Positions 46,257 to 58,254 are shown, counted from the first letter of the stretch. The stretch is DNA of 64,000 nucleotides from Lineus longissimus (GCF_910592395.1 NC_088312.1:13266001-13330000), one strand, 5' to 3'. A program made the numbers and translations. Notes: generated by a model from the sequence alone, not told the origin.

Positions 46257-47036
46257 TCACTTCCTAATATAAAACGCTTGGAACAAAATGTTCAGTTAGC
46301 ATGAGAAATACTTGGCAGCACTCGAATGTTCCACGAATACTCCCACGCAATTAGTCGCAATATCAAAGGACCACTTCGGAAGCTTAGCGGCATTATTACG
46401 ACGGCGGCTAAGCAGTTATCGCTTACACTACATCATTAGTTTACATCACCAATTAGCACAGAAACTGGAAATAGGAAAAAAACTATATATTTTGCACAAG
46501 TTACCAGGCATATTTGGTGACACAGAGATATATATTTGATTTTAAATATCTCCCTTGATATTTATCATGGATAAATCACAGATTTGCTAATCTTTGGCTT
46601 CAATTCGCAAGTGACTAATACCACTAAGTTTCCAGTTTGTTCGAGCCCATTTACCCGCGTTAGTAATTGCGAAAATGGCATTTACATTCACGACACTTCT
46701 CCAGTCGAGCTGGTTTAACCGGGTGTCGTTTGTCATTGATCAAATCCATGATACATGTAAATCTACATGAACATGTACATGAAGTATCATTTATTGTTTG
46801 AACCATATCACAAAATTGCAATAACAATAATCAACTGTTCAAGTACCTCTAAAGCATATCAAATGAGTTTTTCTGTACATGGACCTCTGAGCGTTTGCTT
46901 GAGCGTCGCATTTGTCCCTTGTCCCTTTCAACAATTATCAAGCAAATGCAAACGTGTTTGTGTTGCATTGATTTGATGTATTAATCAAATTATTGACAGA
47001 TCACAACATCCATATTTGGACACGATCCATATGGGA
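46257..47036. other. Non-coding stretch, nothing recognised
   Basis: No exon, repeat arm or RNA gene could be supported. Confidence 0.4.
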
Positions 47037-47303
47037 GATTCCCTCGCTGTGCTGGCGCATATCCCCATATCGGGCGCGGTACTAGGGCCTCTTGCATGAT
47101 GTTATCAAGGAGTTCGTTGAAGAGTGCAGGGGAGAGAAGACGTCCTTGTCGGACTCCGACATTTGTTCCGACGAACTTGCAGACTTAGTCTGGACGATGC
47201 GCTTGTCGTCGAGAGTTGTAGAGTGCATTGGTGATTCTGGCCGGGGTTCATCGATGTTGTAATTGCTTATGACTTTCCATAGGCCTTCGTGCCCGACGTT
47301 GTC
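47037..47303 (-). pseudogene. LINE reverse transcriptase fragment
   Basis: The - strand reads TFDNVGHEGLWKVISNYNI, then in a shifted frame ITNALYNSRRQAHRPD, a stop, and VGVRQGRLLSPALFNELLDN, which are RT motifs A-distal and B of a LINE. It is truncated at both ends; motif C is absent. It ends 12 bp from the Kolobok-like element. Confidence 0.75.
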
Positions 47304-47314
47304 GAATGTATTTC

Positions 47315-48365
47315 TTAAAGTGATACTATGGTGTGATTTACAACTTTGCGGAAATACGTCCGTTTTTAATTGTTGATCACAAATGTAAAGCTAAAATTTT
47401 CCATTTTTGATTAGATTTATTATAAAATCGCTGTTTTAAACGCGTCAGACTGGCCAACTGCAGAAGACGTTTTGAAAAACCCGCACTAAGTCACGTGACC
47501 TCATGACGTGACAACATGAACAAGTCAGACCGTCGAATATTTTCCTATTCGCTCTAGGAAGATGCTATATCCGCAGTAGTTCGCGTACGCTCAGGAAAAT
47601 CTAATGAATATTAAATGAGGTCTAAAAATAGTTTTAGGAATACCATTATTATGACGTCAGCGATGGAATTTCCTGGTTGGACTAAGGAAATTTATGATGA
47701 AATGACTAGGACTGTGGATTTGGGGGGAGGGGCCGTCCCTTCCCTTACTTCGTTACTTCGAGATTTTTTCCAAATGTGCTGGAAGACCCCCAACGGCAGA
47801 CGAATTTGGAGTTGGTTCTCGAAGTTGTGTTCCGGCGGAGCATCAGGAGGAGAAGATGAACCACCGGCTGGTGACCTCTTGACTCGAACTTCATGGTGGC
47901 GGCCCAGTTCCTTGATAGGGTCAGGCCAGCGGAAAACCCCAACACCTTCAGTTTTGCTGGTGTTGCCGCAAAACATCGCAGCACAACGCCGCCCGACAAC
48001 CCTTTTCTTCTTCTTCTCCATAATCTTCAGTTCTTATCGTGTATATATTGTGTAAGGACAGGATGGAATGTCAATGGTCAATGGCAGTTGTAAATAAACG
48101 AATGAGATTTTTTTTTTCGCGGGAATGTAAATCACCGCGACCGCGAAAATGTTCATGTTGTGAGGTCATCAATGAAAACGTCGTCGGCGTAGCGCGATTT
48201 CAACGGCATCGAAGCGAGTCGTCCGGGCGGGATTAAAACCATCAATATCTAGAAAATATGCATTTCGATTCGAAAACCTTACCGATTCATGAGAAAGTGA
48301 CTTAGTCATTTGTCAAAAACAGCTAAAACATTATATGGTGAAATTTGACACGAGTTACCCTTTAA
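47315..48365 (-). mobile_element. Kolobok-like element (TTAA target) with THAP remnant
   Basis: TTAA at 47315-47318 and 48362-48365 flanks imperfect inverted ends, AGTGATACTATGGTGTGATT and AGGGTAACTCGTGTCAAATT. The - strand frame starting ATG 48021 gives a THAP-type zinc-finger start (RRCAAMFCGNTSKT, then GVGVFRWPDPI), which Kolobok transposases carry at the N-terminus. After about 35 residues the THAP pattern (Trp, C-x2-H) is lost through frame drift, and the DDE part is missing. P elements also carry THAP, but the TTAA target fits Kolobok. Confidence 0.55.
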
Positions 48366-48901
48366 GTCGATTCAGTTAAGGTCTAGTTCCCCTGGTGGTC
48401 TAGATATTTTTCATTTTTCTAAATCTGCATTTACGTCTAAAGTAATGTCATTTGCAAACTAACTTGAAATGACGGTAGTGATTTAGGTAGACACTACCAC
48501 TTGGCTTTTAATTTCTTAGTGATCACGATGTTTAGAATTCGCATGGCTATCTATCCTGATCCTTATTCTGAGCGACTGGATAACGTTTTGGTACCAACCT
48601 GAACTTTTCTTTTGTCAAAATGCACGAGCGGCAGGATGAAGTCGACATATTATTCTTCTCAAATGATCGGTGAAAATTGCCCATTACATGTTTGTATCAA
48701 CATCAGCTTTCTCCTAACCTCATGTGTATATTTATACCGTTGTTGTCTTCACGAATCGGGTTGGAATCTCACCGCAAAGATGGCCTATTGAACTTTCTCA
48801 CCGGTGTCGAAGTTAACAATGTCCTATAGGAATGAATGTCCGGGGCACAAATGATTCTATTACGGTATGCGCTTTAATCTCCGAGCTATTGACCCCCCTC
48901 C
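48366..48901. other. Non-coding stretch, nothing recognised
   Basis: No feature supported. Confidence 0.4.
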
Positions 48902-49005
48902 CCCATAGCCTCTAGAACTACATGTACTACAAACCGTCTGAACACAATAGGACCGGACAACTTTTCAAATGAGACATTCTCTACTTCTACACCGGTACCG
49001 AAATA
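48902..49005. repeat. Dispersed repeat, copy 2
   Basis: Same-orientation homologue of 26505-26610; antisense frames of both give related peptides (SPFVFRW, GPIVFRR), reflecting DNA homology rather than a gene. Confidence 0.45.
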
Positions 49006-52000
49006 TTTCGAATGCCTAGCACCTTTTTCCCTGATGCCTGCAAAATGATTGTTTTTTACAGGATTCAATGCATATGCCAGAGACACCATCCCCTATCCAC
49101 ATTTGAACCATTTCAAAAGGAACGGACTGTTCCCCCTTATACAAAGTAAGTTAGTGCTCTGTGTCTAGTGTTTATCACATTTGGTTTATATTTTCTGGCA
49201 TTTTATATATCCCAGTTTTTTATTTATTGCGCAGATGGTTAATATCGTAGCAAGCAGCTCTTCTTGACACTGAATCAAATTAATAGACCGGGAGGCCAAA
49301 AAATCCATCATAAGGTACTTCAACTAATAATCCAGCTATTTCTAAAAGAAAGTCCTTGGGTGTTTTGAAATACCTATAAGACAAAACATGACATGGGTGT
49401 TGTCTGTTGAATGTGCAAATTGCATTGTCGTCACTGAAATATTCCATCCATGAGAGCAAAAATAATTTGTAAAATTCCGATTCCAGGTAATCCACGGTAT
49501 TACTGGGTTCAAGTTAATTCTGCCGGACATTTTATTGTCAAACTGAGCTTAATGATCAGTTTTTAATCAGAAGAGACGTTCATATTCTTACCTATCAGAA
49601 AAGAATTGTCATGCAAAATCATTGTATGCATCTGATTGCTCTCGTAGTAATGACGTGATTATGCTCAAAATAACACTTATTTCGTGAGAATGTAGAAAAA
49701 AATGTTCAGATCGTGAATCGCCAAAACACTTGGAAAGTTTTATTCAATAATTAGTGCTGTTATAAGCAGCTTAAGTTGGATTTGTAGCAATTTCGGATAA
49801 ACTGAGCGTCGATAATTCTGCTAAGTTCAAATGACTTTTTTTGCAGCCAGTCAGATAAGTCCAAATATTTTCCTCAGGCTTTCACTGTTTGTTTCAAAAT
49901 AGATACCACTGTCTGACATCCAGGATGCTGTCGATGTGTTGTTTGTTTTAGTATCCAAGCTTACAACCTGACTCTGGAGTATTAGTTAGGCGATCGAAAC
50001 GGCAATAATTCAATTGTTCTGGAATTCCAATCGTTGACCTAAAAGTACAACCTCACGTCCCAGTGTGCCTAGTAAATGAGGAATGATAGACCAGTGTGCT
50101 GACGTCATAACAGCCGCGATCCAGGAAAGCCTCAGTGTTGGCTATTTCCGCCGAGGAACACTCGAATAGCTCCACAAATACCTTGCGCATAGAAATCAGA
50201 CCTATCAGGTGACAAAAAAAGATTATTTAGTTTTGATTTTGAATTATTTCCCAAGTATTTCGATGTTATTTTCGGTCATATATAGCTAAGATAAATGTTA
50301 TTTTGTTGGATCTCTATGCCTGCATTAGTAACGCAGGCAATTTTTGTCACTGATTCACCCAAACAGATTAATGACTTTCATTGGGTGTCATCGACCACTG
50401 GTCACCAGTTGGTCAAAATCTCAGCCCACAGTTAATTATAATGCGTCCATTTTTGTCTTCATGTTCTGGTGGAATATCATGGAGGCCTGGGTTGAACTGA
50501 CAAAAAAGAGTAACTTCCATGTTACACTACAACTCACAACATCAAAACAATTGTGGTTGGACTAATACTCTAGCTGAAGGTTTGATTGGTGACTTAGGAC
50601 AGGTTCATGTTCATGTATATCCAATTGAACTAATTTTGGGAAAAGAAGTGTCAAAACATGTGAATGACTATTACAGAATAACTAATGGGTGAAATGAGAT
50701 CGAAGAAACTCGAAACAAAAGGTATTGATATGACATGCCTGTGGCCGATATTTGCTGTCATCAAATCTATATTTTTGGAGTTATTCAAAATCAAGTGTAT
50801 AGCTTTTAAAGTTGTCTCATCAAATTGACGGAATGAATGGAAAGAATGGAATAGAGGGAATAATGAAGGAATGAAGGGAATGTGATGGAATGTGACAAAA
50901 TCGAGCTCAATCATCACCAAAAGATTATCAATTTGAAGGAAGTAGTATAGCGAGAGATTATGCATGACCGACACTAATATTACAAACTGGTTACTATTTA
51001 AATCATGTGAACCCAATAATTGTAAACAGAAAGGTCTCGTGTCCGTGGTTTTACCAGTCGAAGAAAAAACACTTGGTCATAGCTTGTTTAAAAATTTATA
51101 TTTTCATATTGGCCTAACTCGGTAATATCAATCCCACCCACACTCTCACGTATATTAACTAAGCTATGACGAACGTGGTCAATTGACACATCAAGTCGTT
51201 CAGCAGGGACCACAATCAGGATATTAACGACTGTGGCTCTTGGTAATCACACGGGAGTACAACAACTACTATGGCTTCTTGTTGGCGGTCAGTTCAGGGG
51301 ATAAGAGTCTATTATTAGTCTAATTTTGTCTATGGTAGCGGGTTAGGGCATCCAGTAAGAGCCAAAGGTCAAATTCTAATAATTAAATCGGCATTTCATA
51401 CGGAAAGACTGGTGGTGATTTTTCTTTTGCAAGTTTCTAATATATATCGTTATAGATGGAAGCCAGGTAACACGAAGTTGTTAACAGGGGCCTGTCCTAC
51501 CTCAGAATCTATCGAAACTATTAGTGCTTCTGGGAGGAATATATTCATCGCTAAATCAAGCACGACACAGTCTCCTATAAAAGTGCTCATTCGTCACAGA
51601 AAGACCACCAATTTGCCCTCCTAACTCCAATCCTGCCTATATGCCCCTTAAAGGTAAAATATAGGATGCTAAATGCTCTTTTGACGACTGCCATTTTGAA
51701 CTTATACGAGACGCGGTTTCTTTTTACATGGGCGTGCTTTCGCTTGCTGATGGATCAAGTTGATTCCAACAGCGTCGTGGCAACTTGTACTCATCAGATA
51801 ACTTCGGACCAACATAATCAACAGTATTGAGTTATTCTTTGCATTCGGACATTCAAGGCGAAATCATTGAAATCTGGTCTGCTACAGTTCGGAGAAAAAT
51901 TAAAATTAAAGTTCGGAGAAAAATTAAAATTAAAAAGGGTTTTTTTCACCACAGTATAATTAAACCGCCAAAAGATATTTCTCAATCTAAAGAAAATGAA

Positions 52001-52852
52001 AATTGTATCAATTTTATCAATGTTATTTTGCGCATTAGAGAATAAATGAGGTGCGAAGATTGGGCGGTTTACTCTAATTAGCAGCATGATTTGTCAGAGC
52101 AGACTGATCGTGATTTACTTATTTGTTGCATATAAACCTCAATAAAAATTAAGTTCAACAGAAAAACTATTTTCTAAAGTGTCCATGATGTTGTAATTGC
52201 AGGATACCATTACTATGTTTTAGGCGTCGGTTATTGATAAAAAATGATAGAGTTGCACTTATTATTACACACGACCCACAATTATATTAATAAAAGGGCT
52301 GTTTTCAAAAATAAAACAAATTTTCGCCTTAATACAAGGATCAACTTATTCCTGGTGATTACATATACATTTTTGCCAATCTGTTTTCGGTATTTGTGAA
52401 TCGTTCGTTTCTTCTTATGCATGACTTCATGGCTCCTGTTGCGCATGTTGTTGATCGGGCGTCGGCCATATAGAACTGTGGGATGGCATTTCTCTCCTCC
52501 AAGATATTGAGGTCAGTCACTCGACGATACACTGCCCGTTTAAGTATGTCCAATTGGTTTGAGAGCAGCCGAAAGTTCTCAACAATTGCCAGGAATATAG
52601 AAAGATGACTAATATTTGTTGTTGTTTAAATATGCCAATTGCATTTTATTGATGTTCAGCTTTGCGTATAATAATATGTCCTGTCATTTTCACCCATCAA
52701 GCCTAAGTTTCGAACAAAGTTATGACATCCTCCTATTATCACTGAGTTTTCATGAATACTTTGTCGAAAAATTGTTTCGGGAAAGCTTCCTTTTGTTGAG
52801 GTGTTTAAAACATTTTGACCCTTGCTAATACGGTATGCATCTTGTTTTTCAG
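49006..52852. other. Presumed intron, simple repeats only
   Basis: GGAATG-type simple repeat at 50829-50896; a 24-bp tandem pair (GTTCGGAGAAAAATTAAAAT) at 51890-51936. A - strand frame open from about 52610 to 52359 (SNQLDILKRAVYRRVTDLNI, ERNAIPQFYMADARSTTCA) reads protein-like but I cannot place it. No exon tied to the neurotrophin-like gene was found here. Confidence 0.4.
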
Positions 52853-53079
52853 CATACACAGATAGAATAATAAATGAATTAGTAAAGGATAAAACGATAG
52901 CTATAACTGATGCAAGAGCAAAAATGATAAGGGATAGACTGCGAGGTTTATATAAACATTTGAAAGAACACCCAGCCTTGATGGAGCGACGGCTATATGT
53001 TGGATCTCGGGCACCTGGTGTATATATGGATAAAAAACAAAGCATGGGCTCTTTAGACGTAGATTCTACGGGAGAGGAG
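52853..53079 (+). CDS. Neurotrophin-like gene, pro-region exon
   Basis: Acceptor CTTGTTTTTCAG ends at 52852 and donor GAGGAG|GTAGGC follows 53079. Length 227 nt: it needs one nucleotide from the exon before (phase 1) and ends in phase 0, exactly what the neurotrophin exon at 54249 needs. The product is polar and helical (DRIINELVKDKTIAITDARA, KMIRDRLRGLYKHLKEHPAL), with dibasic ERRLYVG and acidic SLDVDSTGEE at its end, as expected for a pro-domain. Read without splicing it would stop 4 codons beyond the donor. I do not recognise the sequence by itself; its assignment rests on phase, strand and 1.17-kb spacing to the next exon. Confidence 0.62.
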
Positions 53080-53102
53080 GTAGGCAAATAATTAGTTAAA
53101 AT

Positions 53103-53290
53103 TGCCCCAGGTCGAAAATCCTGATGAGATTCTTAGTTTCCAATTTAATTAAGTTTCGTGTACATCTGCATGTACATCTGTTACGAAATTCTAGCAAGAT
53201 TCTCATTTAAGATTTAACCTAAAAATCTTGAAACGAATGTACATGCACATGCACACGATCTGAATGCAATCTTGACTAAATATCCTATCT
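53103..53290. repeat. Short foldback repeat in intron
   Basis: GTGTACATCTGCATGTACAT near 53159 pairs with ATGTACATGCACATGCACAC near 53238-53258, and both resemble 25090-25130. A small TIR element of ~185 bp. Confidence 0.5.
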
Positions 53291-54248
53291 GTATTTTTGA
53301 CCTGGCACTGCTTTTTAACATGTATGTTATGGCCATTATAAGATAGATAGAGCGTTTAATAGTTTTACGTGTGGGCTATTGTTCTGTTATAGCACAAGAA
53401 GGGTTGGATGCTTGTGTGTTTTTGGGGGTATGAATACTCAAGGGAGGTTTAAAAGTAGTTGGCACGCAAACATTGTTTACACGATAATCAGCTTTTTGTA
53501 ATTGGATGGCCAAGTAACAATCAATGATTAATCATTCATATGTCCAGTCAGAATTATGTAAATCATGTCGTGCTTATACACGACCCATTTTGATCAGGAT
53601 CGATGAGGACTGGACCCGATGAGCCTCGATGAAACAAGCTAAAATAATGGTCTACTGAAATGATGGTCTACATCAGATGGCACTCGACTAGTCCCCATTA
53701 CTTTGCGTTTACACGGGAAAAAATTTGAACCGCATTCGGCTTCGATCGGATATAATCGGGTTTTTGCCTACGCGAGTAAATGGCCCTTTTCTGAAATGAT
53801 CACATTTAATGATTTACTCTACTTTACGAAAGTTCACAGCATCTACTTTTTTTCTTAGGACCGGTAAATCTGATAATTGAATACCTTCCAAACTTTTTCT
53901 TAAATTCCGGGCGTGGCACGTTTTGTCTTTTTTATCGATAGGGTAGATAGCCCCCCCCCCCCCCTCCCTCATCACACACTTTAATGAGAGATATCAACTA
54001 AATAAGGATTCATATAATCAGGAATCAAACATTAAAATGGATTAATGAGTTGTAAACATGGGTTTCCCAAGTGTGGTCAGTTGTAAACCGTAATAAAGTG
54101 GTGGGAGAATATGAAATAGGAATAAAGCTATTTCCGTGTGGCGCCCAAAATCGTGGCTGGCGGGACGAGAATCGGTTTTGAACTCTACCTGGCCTTACAC
54201 TTACTGCTGGGATTATGAATATTCTAAGGAAAGCTTTTTTCTCCACAG
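53291..54248. other. Intron sequence with a C14 tract
   Basis: C14 at 53951-53964; otherwise nothing recognised between the two neurotrophin-like exons. Confidence 0.5.
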
Positions 54249-54484
54249 TCGATCAAAACTTCAAAGAAAAGCATAGAGTATGGTATTCCTCACACCATTT
54301 GTCCATCCAAAACAGAGTGGCGTCGCCTTTTTGCAGCGAAAGACATCAACGATACAAATGTCGAGGTTTGGCAGCCTCGGCGAGGGACGGACGGACAGCA
54401 ATGGTTCTATACTGTAGAGTGTAATGAAGAGCGCCTTCAGCGACAAGTCTGTCCAGGATGCTGCAGTGGTATTGATCACGGCCT
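54249..54484 (+). CDS. Neurotrophin (NGF-family) cystine-knot exon
   Basis: Acceptor TTTTTTCTCCACAG ends at 54248; donor CCT|GTAAGT follows 54484 (phase 2). All 78 codons are open. The product shows the neurotrophin layout: first knot Cys with Trp (ICPSKTEW), then FAAKDINDTNVEVW (family A-x-D-I/M...V-x-V), QQWFYTVEC (family QYFYET-C) and VCPGCCSGIDHG (family GC-R-GID). An extra Cys pair precedes GID, as in some invertebrate members. Dibasic TSKKSIEYG, 14 residues before the first Cys, may be the processing site. The remaining strand and last Cys-x-Cys must lie in a later exon that I did not find up to 64 kb. A secreted neuronal growth factor is the likely role, by family. Confidence 0.85.
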
Positions 54485-55599
54485 GTAAGTACTTACCACA
54501 CTCTCTGAAAACGAGAATGAGTAAAAAATAAAACGAAATTGAATGGACATGGTAAAACGATACAGTAATTTTTCTAAGCGTTTGGAAATGGAATCTTCTG
54601 GAATTACACGTATGTCTTTTGTCTCAGATTGTCTTAATCAATTTGTGCTACCATAACAGTGTAAGTAGTCAGACATATTTATTAAAACGGTGATACTTTT
54701 AAAACATGCTGATCGAGTGGATGGATTCCACCCAACGAAGTAGGGTGTACGAGGTACAATTATAGCTTAAGCACAATTAGGGTAAAAACAGTTTGTAGTT
54801 CACACAAATTCGCACAGACACGACAGAGGCTGTAATTGTACCATCTTACTTTACAGGGCATAATACAATATATTTACTGTAAGGTGCACTAGCCCGGGAT
54901 TAAAGTGTCTTGCCAGACAAAGAAAAGGTTATGTTGAAATGGAATTTCTTTTTGATTGAACCTGATCACGTATAAAACTTCTGGTTTCATCATATTGATA
55001 ATGGGGAGCTGAAAATTTTGTCATGAGTGGGATTTCCTAGTGCCTTCCAAGGCCAAAGTCCAAAGAATCACCCAGTACACCGAAGACATGTTTAGAAAAC
55101 CCGAAGGAGTCACCAAGTGCGAAATTATCATTTTAATCTTGGATCCTTTATCCTTAAAAACTCCTCCTCAAAAATGTTTTAGTCAACATGCTTTGCACGC
55201 TATTTACACCTGAATTTAAATTGGTAAGGAGATGGATTCTCGCAGGGCTGATGAAACAAGCTATGAATATGAATGAAGGTTATGATGACGTTCATTCATA
55301 CTGCGGGAGACATTAAAATTTAATGTTTGGCGCACTTAATCGAAGGATTCTTTTCTTTGAGCGTAGGTGGAATGATATTACTTGTTTTCCCCTTTTTTCT
55401 TCTTTTACAAATGGAATAGATTTGGTGACAAATAGAATGGATGTAGTGACAAGTGAAATAGATATGGTGTATTTCCAGATGAACAACAACTATATGTTCT
55501 GCAACAGAAAAAGATGTTCAGAGGTCAGACATTTCGATAAAAAATGAAAGTCACACCCCATGTTGTATCAAATATGTAAAATGACAAGAATACGAAACT
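54485..55599. other. Presumed intron, no exon recognised
   Basis: Acceptor-like sites (TGTCTCAG near 54626, TTTACAG near 54856, TTTCCTAG near 55039) open no frame with the expected last neurotrophin segment. Confidence 0.4.
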
Positions 55600-55770
55600 G
55601 CATGCCGAAGGACCAAAACCTCATGTCTTCAAAAACAACCCATTGATCACCAAAACCGAGGCGGCAAGTGAAGTCTTTGAGCGGTGTGTAGCAGCTCCAA
55701 CCGAGTGGTGTTTGAAGAGACAACCTATACTGACAATGATTAATTTCTATAGTAAAAACACGCCTAAAAC
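55600..55770 (+). repeat. Dispersed repeat family (CAATACCGAC type), copy 3, partial
   Basis: GCTCCAACCGAGTGGTGTTT, AGAGACAACCTATACTGAC and TTAATTTCTATA align in order with 27010-27085 and 31520-31580. Confidence 0.5.
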
Positions 55771-55916
55771 TTAATACATTAAATGAAGGCATAATACACC
55801 GATAATCTGCATTGTACACATTTTATGTTTATCCAAAAAGGTTATGGGTGTCCCAAGTCGGTTCCCGCCGTGCCCCGCGCGAGTTGGCGGTTATTCGTCG
55901 GTAAGAGGTCCGTCGC

Positions 55917-56077
55917 GTGCCAAATCGTCGGACGGGTATTGCATGCATGCTATACACTAATATATGTCTAGCCCTAACCTAACCCTAACCCTAACCCTAA
56001 CCCTAAACCTAACCTTAACCTTAACCTTAATCCTAACCCATAACCCAGCAATCTGATTGACTCCGACGATTTGGCAC
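55917..56077. repeat. Interstitial telomere-type repeat inside a 16-bp inverted repeat
   Basis: About 11 units of CCCTAA, grading into CCTTAA, occupy 55972-56042. They lie between GTGCCAAATCGTCGGA (55917-55932) and its exact inverse TCCGACGATTTGGCAC (56062-56077). The telomeric motif is thus in the loop of an inverted repeat, which suggests a mobile or captured unit rather than a chromosome end. Confidence 0.85.
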
Positions 56078-58225
56078 TGGACAACCCTGTTAACAAGGAC
56101 AACTATATTATGCATACAATGTGATGGGCTGTTCTGTGTATAAATTAACTTGGCGCTACATGAGGGCACCTAACAAAGTGGGTGTATGGCGTAATACATG
56201 TAATATGGGCGTCATAAGACTGTGGTAGACTTCGACGGTATTGCATGTCGGGAACCAGCTTGTGGTAGTCTCATCAAAACCTATGTCATCAGAACGAGGC
56301 TAATACGTAATCCATCATAAAAATGCAACATTGTAACCATAGCGGTTTTAGAATACGCTATTTTAATAACATGGCGTTGTTTGGTTTTACCTGTCAATGA
56401 ATATAATATGTATAGGGGTTGTAGATAGTGGAACCATACTGCGTTTAATATCATAACCAAGTATGTGCCACTCAAGAAAACGTATTGAATGTGTGTTAGT
56501 TACACTGACGTTTTACCTTTAGGGATCATCTCAAAATGAAGAACGCAAAGGAACCTTTTTTCCGTTTGGCTGAGGGGTTTGATATTCGTTGTTAGAATTA
56601 CGTGTGTTTTAGAGCTTCTGGTTTTACTGTTTTTGTTTTACACTTTTTATTGTCTCACAATTACTTCCCGTGTACACCATGATTGTTTTTTTTATATTTG
56701 GAGTTACTCGGAAAAGGTGATAGTTGCAGATCATCATTTGTAGGAAGAGTCGATTGTCACTCTGTTAGTAAATGTAGGCGTCACGGATAAGTATCGTTTG
56801 GTGAATTTGTCTTGTGACACATCTAGCTACGTGCATTGCAGAACGCATCGAATACCTTCTTATAAGACGGGCAAAATTGAAGCTCAATGATGATTTTTGT
56901 TTTTTTAAGCCGGAAATATTCATTTTAAAGTAGTTTTTTAGAGAAAGTCCACAGAGAAACTAAAAACATGCTGTTCTTTCTTGCTTCAGTTTATTTTGAT
57001 ATGATCCCTTAGTGAACAGTAAAACCATGATGGGGAGAAACATTGGACATTTAAAGAACTTATCGACACCATACCCACGTAAGACAATCATCCACCTTTG
57101 ACCTTCGATATTCCCATACGATCTTCTTTCGCATGTCTCGTTTATCAGATTACACCGTCTTGCAGAACTGCGGAAAGATTCCGGTACTAAAACTACCAAT
57201 TTGCACTATAAAGCTGTAAAGAAAATGAAGGTGTGCCGTATCCAGTGTCCCTTTTACAGTTCTATTATTAACAAATTTGCCATCTGTTTCCTAAACCAAT
57301 GTCATAAACAGTTAGCATTTGCGCCAACGGAAATCGTGACGAAAACGAATTTCAATATGAAAGTAATGGCGTCGCATTTCGAATTCAAACGTGCATCTGA
57401 CGTCGATAACCTGCTACTGAATATGTCCGCTCAGGAAATGTCAGTTGTTGGTCACATAGGAGGCATTTTGCAAAAATTGTCAACAAAAATACGAAAAGGT
57501 TAAACGATGAGTCATCCTGACGACAAAGTTATAAAACTTGCACAATTCACAACTTTGCATAAGGGGATGCAATGCAGCTTAAAGTACAAACGTGACACCA
57601 CGTCTTTTTTGTGGGTCATGGTTTGGAACAAATAAAACTTGTGCAAGCAATCCTTGTCCTTTGATAAATGGTATGCAACTTTAAAAGATGAAAAAGATTA
57701 CACGTAAAAAATGAGCGATAACTTCGCTACCTACCTCTCAAGCGAATCCTCTACGACGCAGGTATGAAAGATTATGCGATATTGTTGTTGATTAAATATA
57801 AAGAAGAATGTAAATGGCACTGCATGTCGTTATCATAAGTATCATTTTCATGACTTACGCAAATGTATAACTTCTTAGTGAATTCATTATATGTTCGTAC
57901 ACAACGACTCTGGCTTTTATCATATCACTTTGTATCACTTTGTACATCTTTAAAAGTCAGTTGTATATTTCAGCAAAAATCGCAAATGAAAGGCAAACAT
58001 TGCATAACGCAAATATAATGCATAATCCTTCATTAGACAGTAAAACTTGCCCGTTAGCAAGCTCAGCATGGCCAAAAATCGTTATTTTATTAATTTGTCT
58101 TCTGTCGTCTGCAAGCCTCCTAAAGCGGAACCGTGTATATACCTTGTACACAGTCGTCGTGTTTCCAACTGTTGAAAGCTCGTTGTGTAACACTGATAGC
58201 TGTCAGTTGTATGGATACACAGATA
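56078..58225. other. AT-rich non-coding stretch
   Basis: The frame 57201-57503 has an acceptor (TTTTACAG near 57258) and reads MASHFEFKRASDVDNLLLN but has no neurotrophin features and no known family. Nothing else recognised. Confidence 0.4.
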
Positions 58226-58254
58226 TATGGGAGAACAACCACAGATGTTACACC
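58226..58254 (-). repeat. End fragment of the GGTGTAA MITE
   Basis: GGGAGAACAACCACAGATGT followed by TACACC equals the right end of 29203-29378. Confidence 0.6.

Noticed and set aside
46027-46267. Overlapping ORFs on both strands
   Set aside because: By-products of the palindrome array, which is open in both directions.
55957-56169. Antisense ORF with VRVRVRVR run
   Set aside because: Translation of CCCTAA telomere-type repeats.
57201-57503. Candidate last neurotrophin exon
   Set aside because: Has an acceptor in usable phase but lacks the Trp and Cys-x-Cys expected at the end of the domain.
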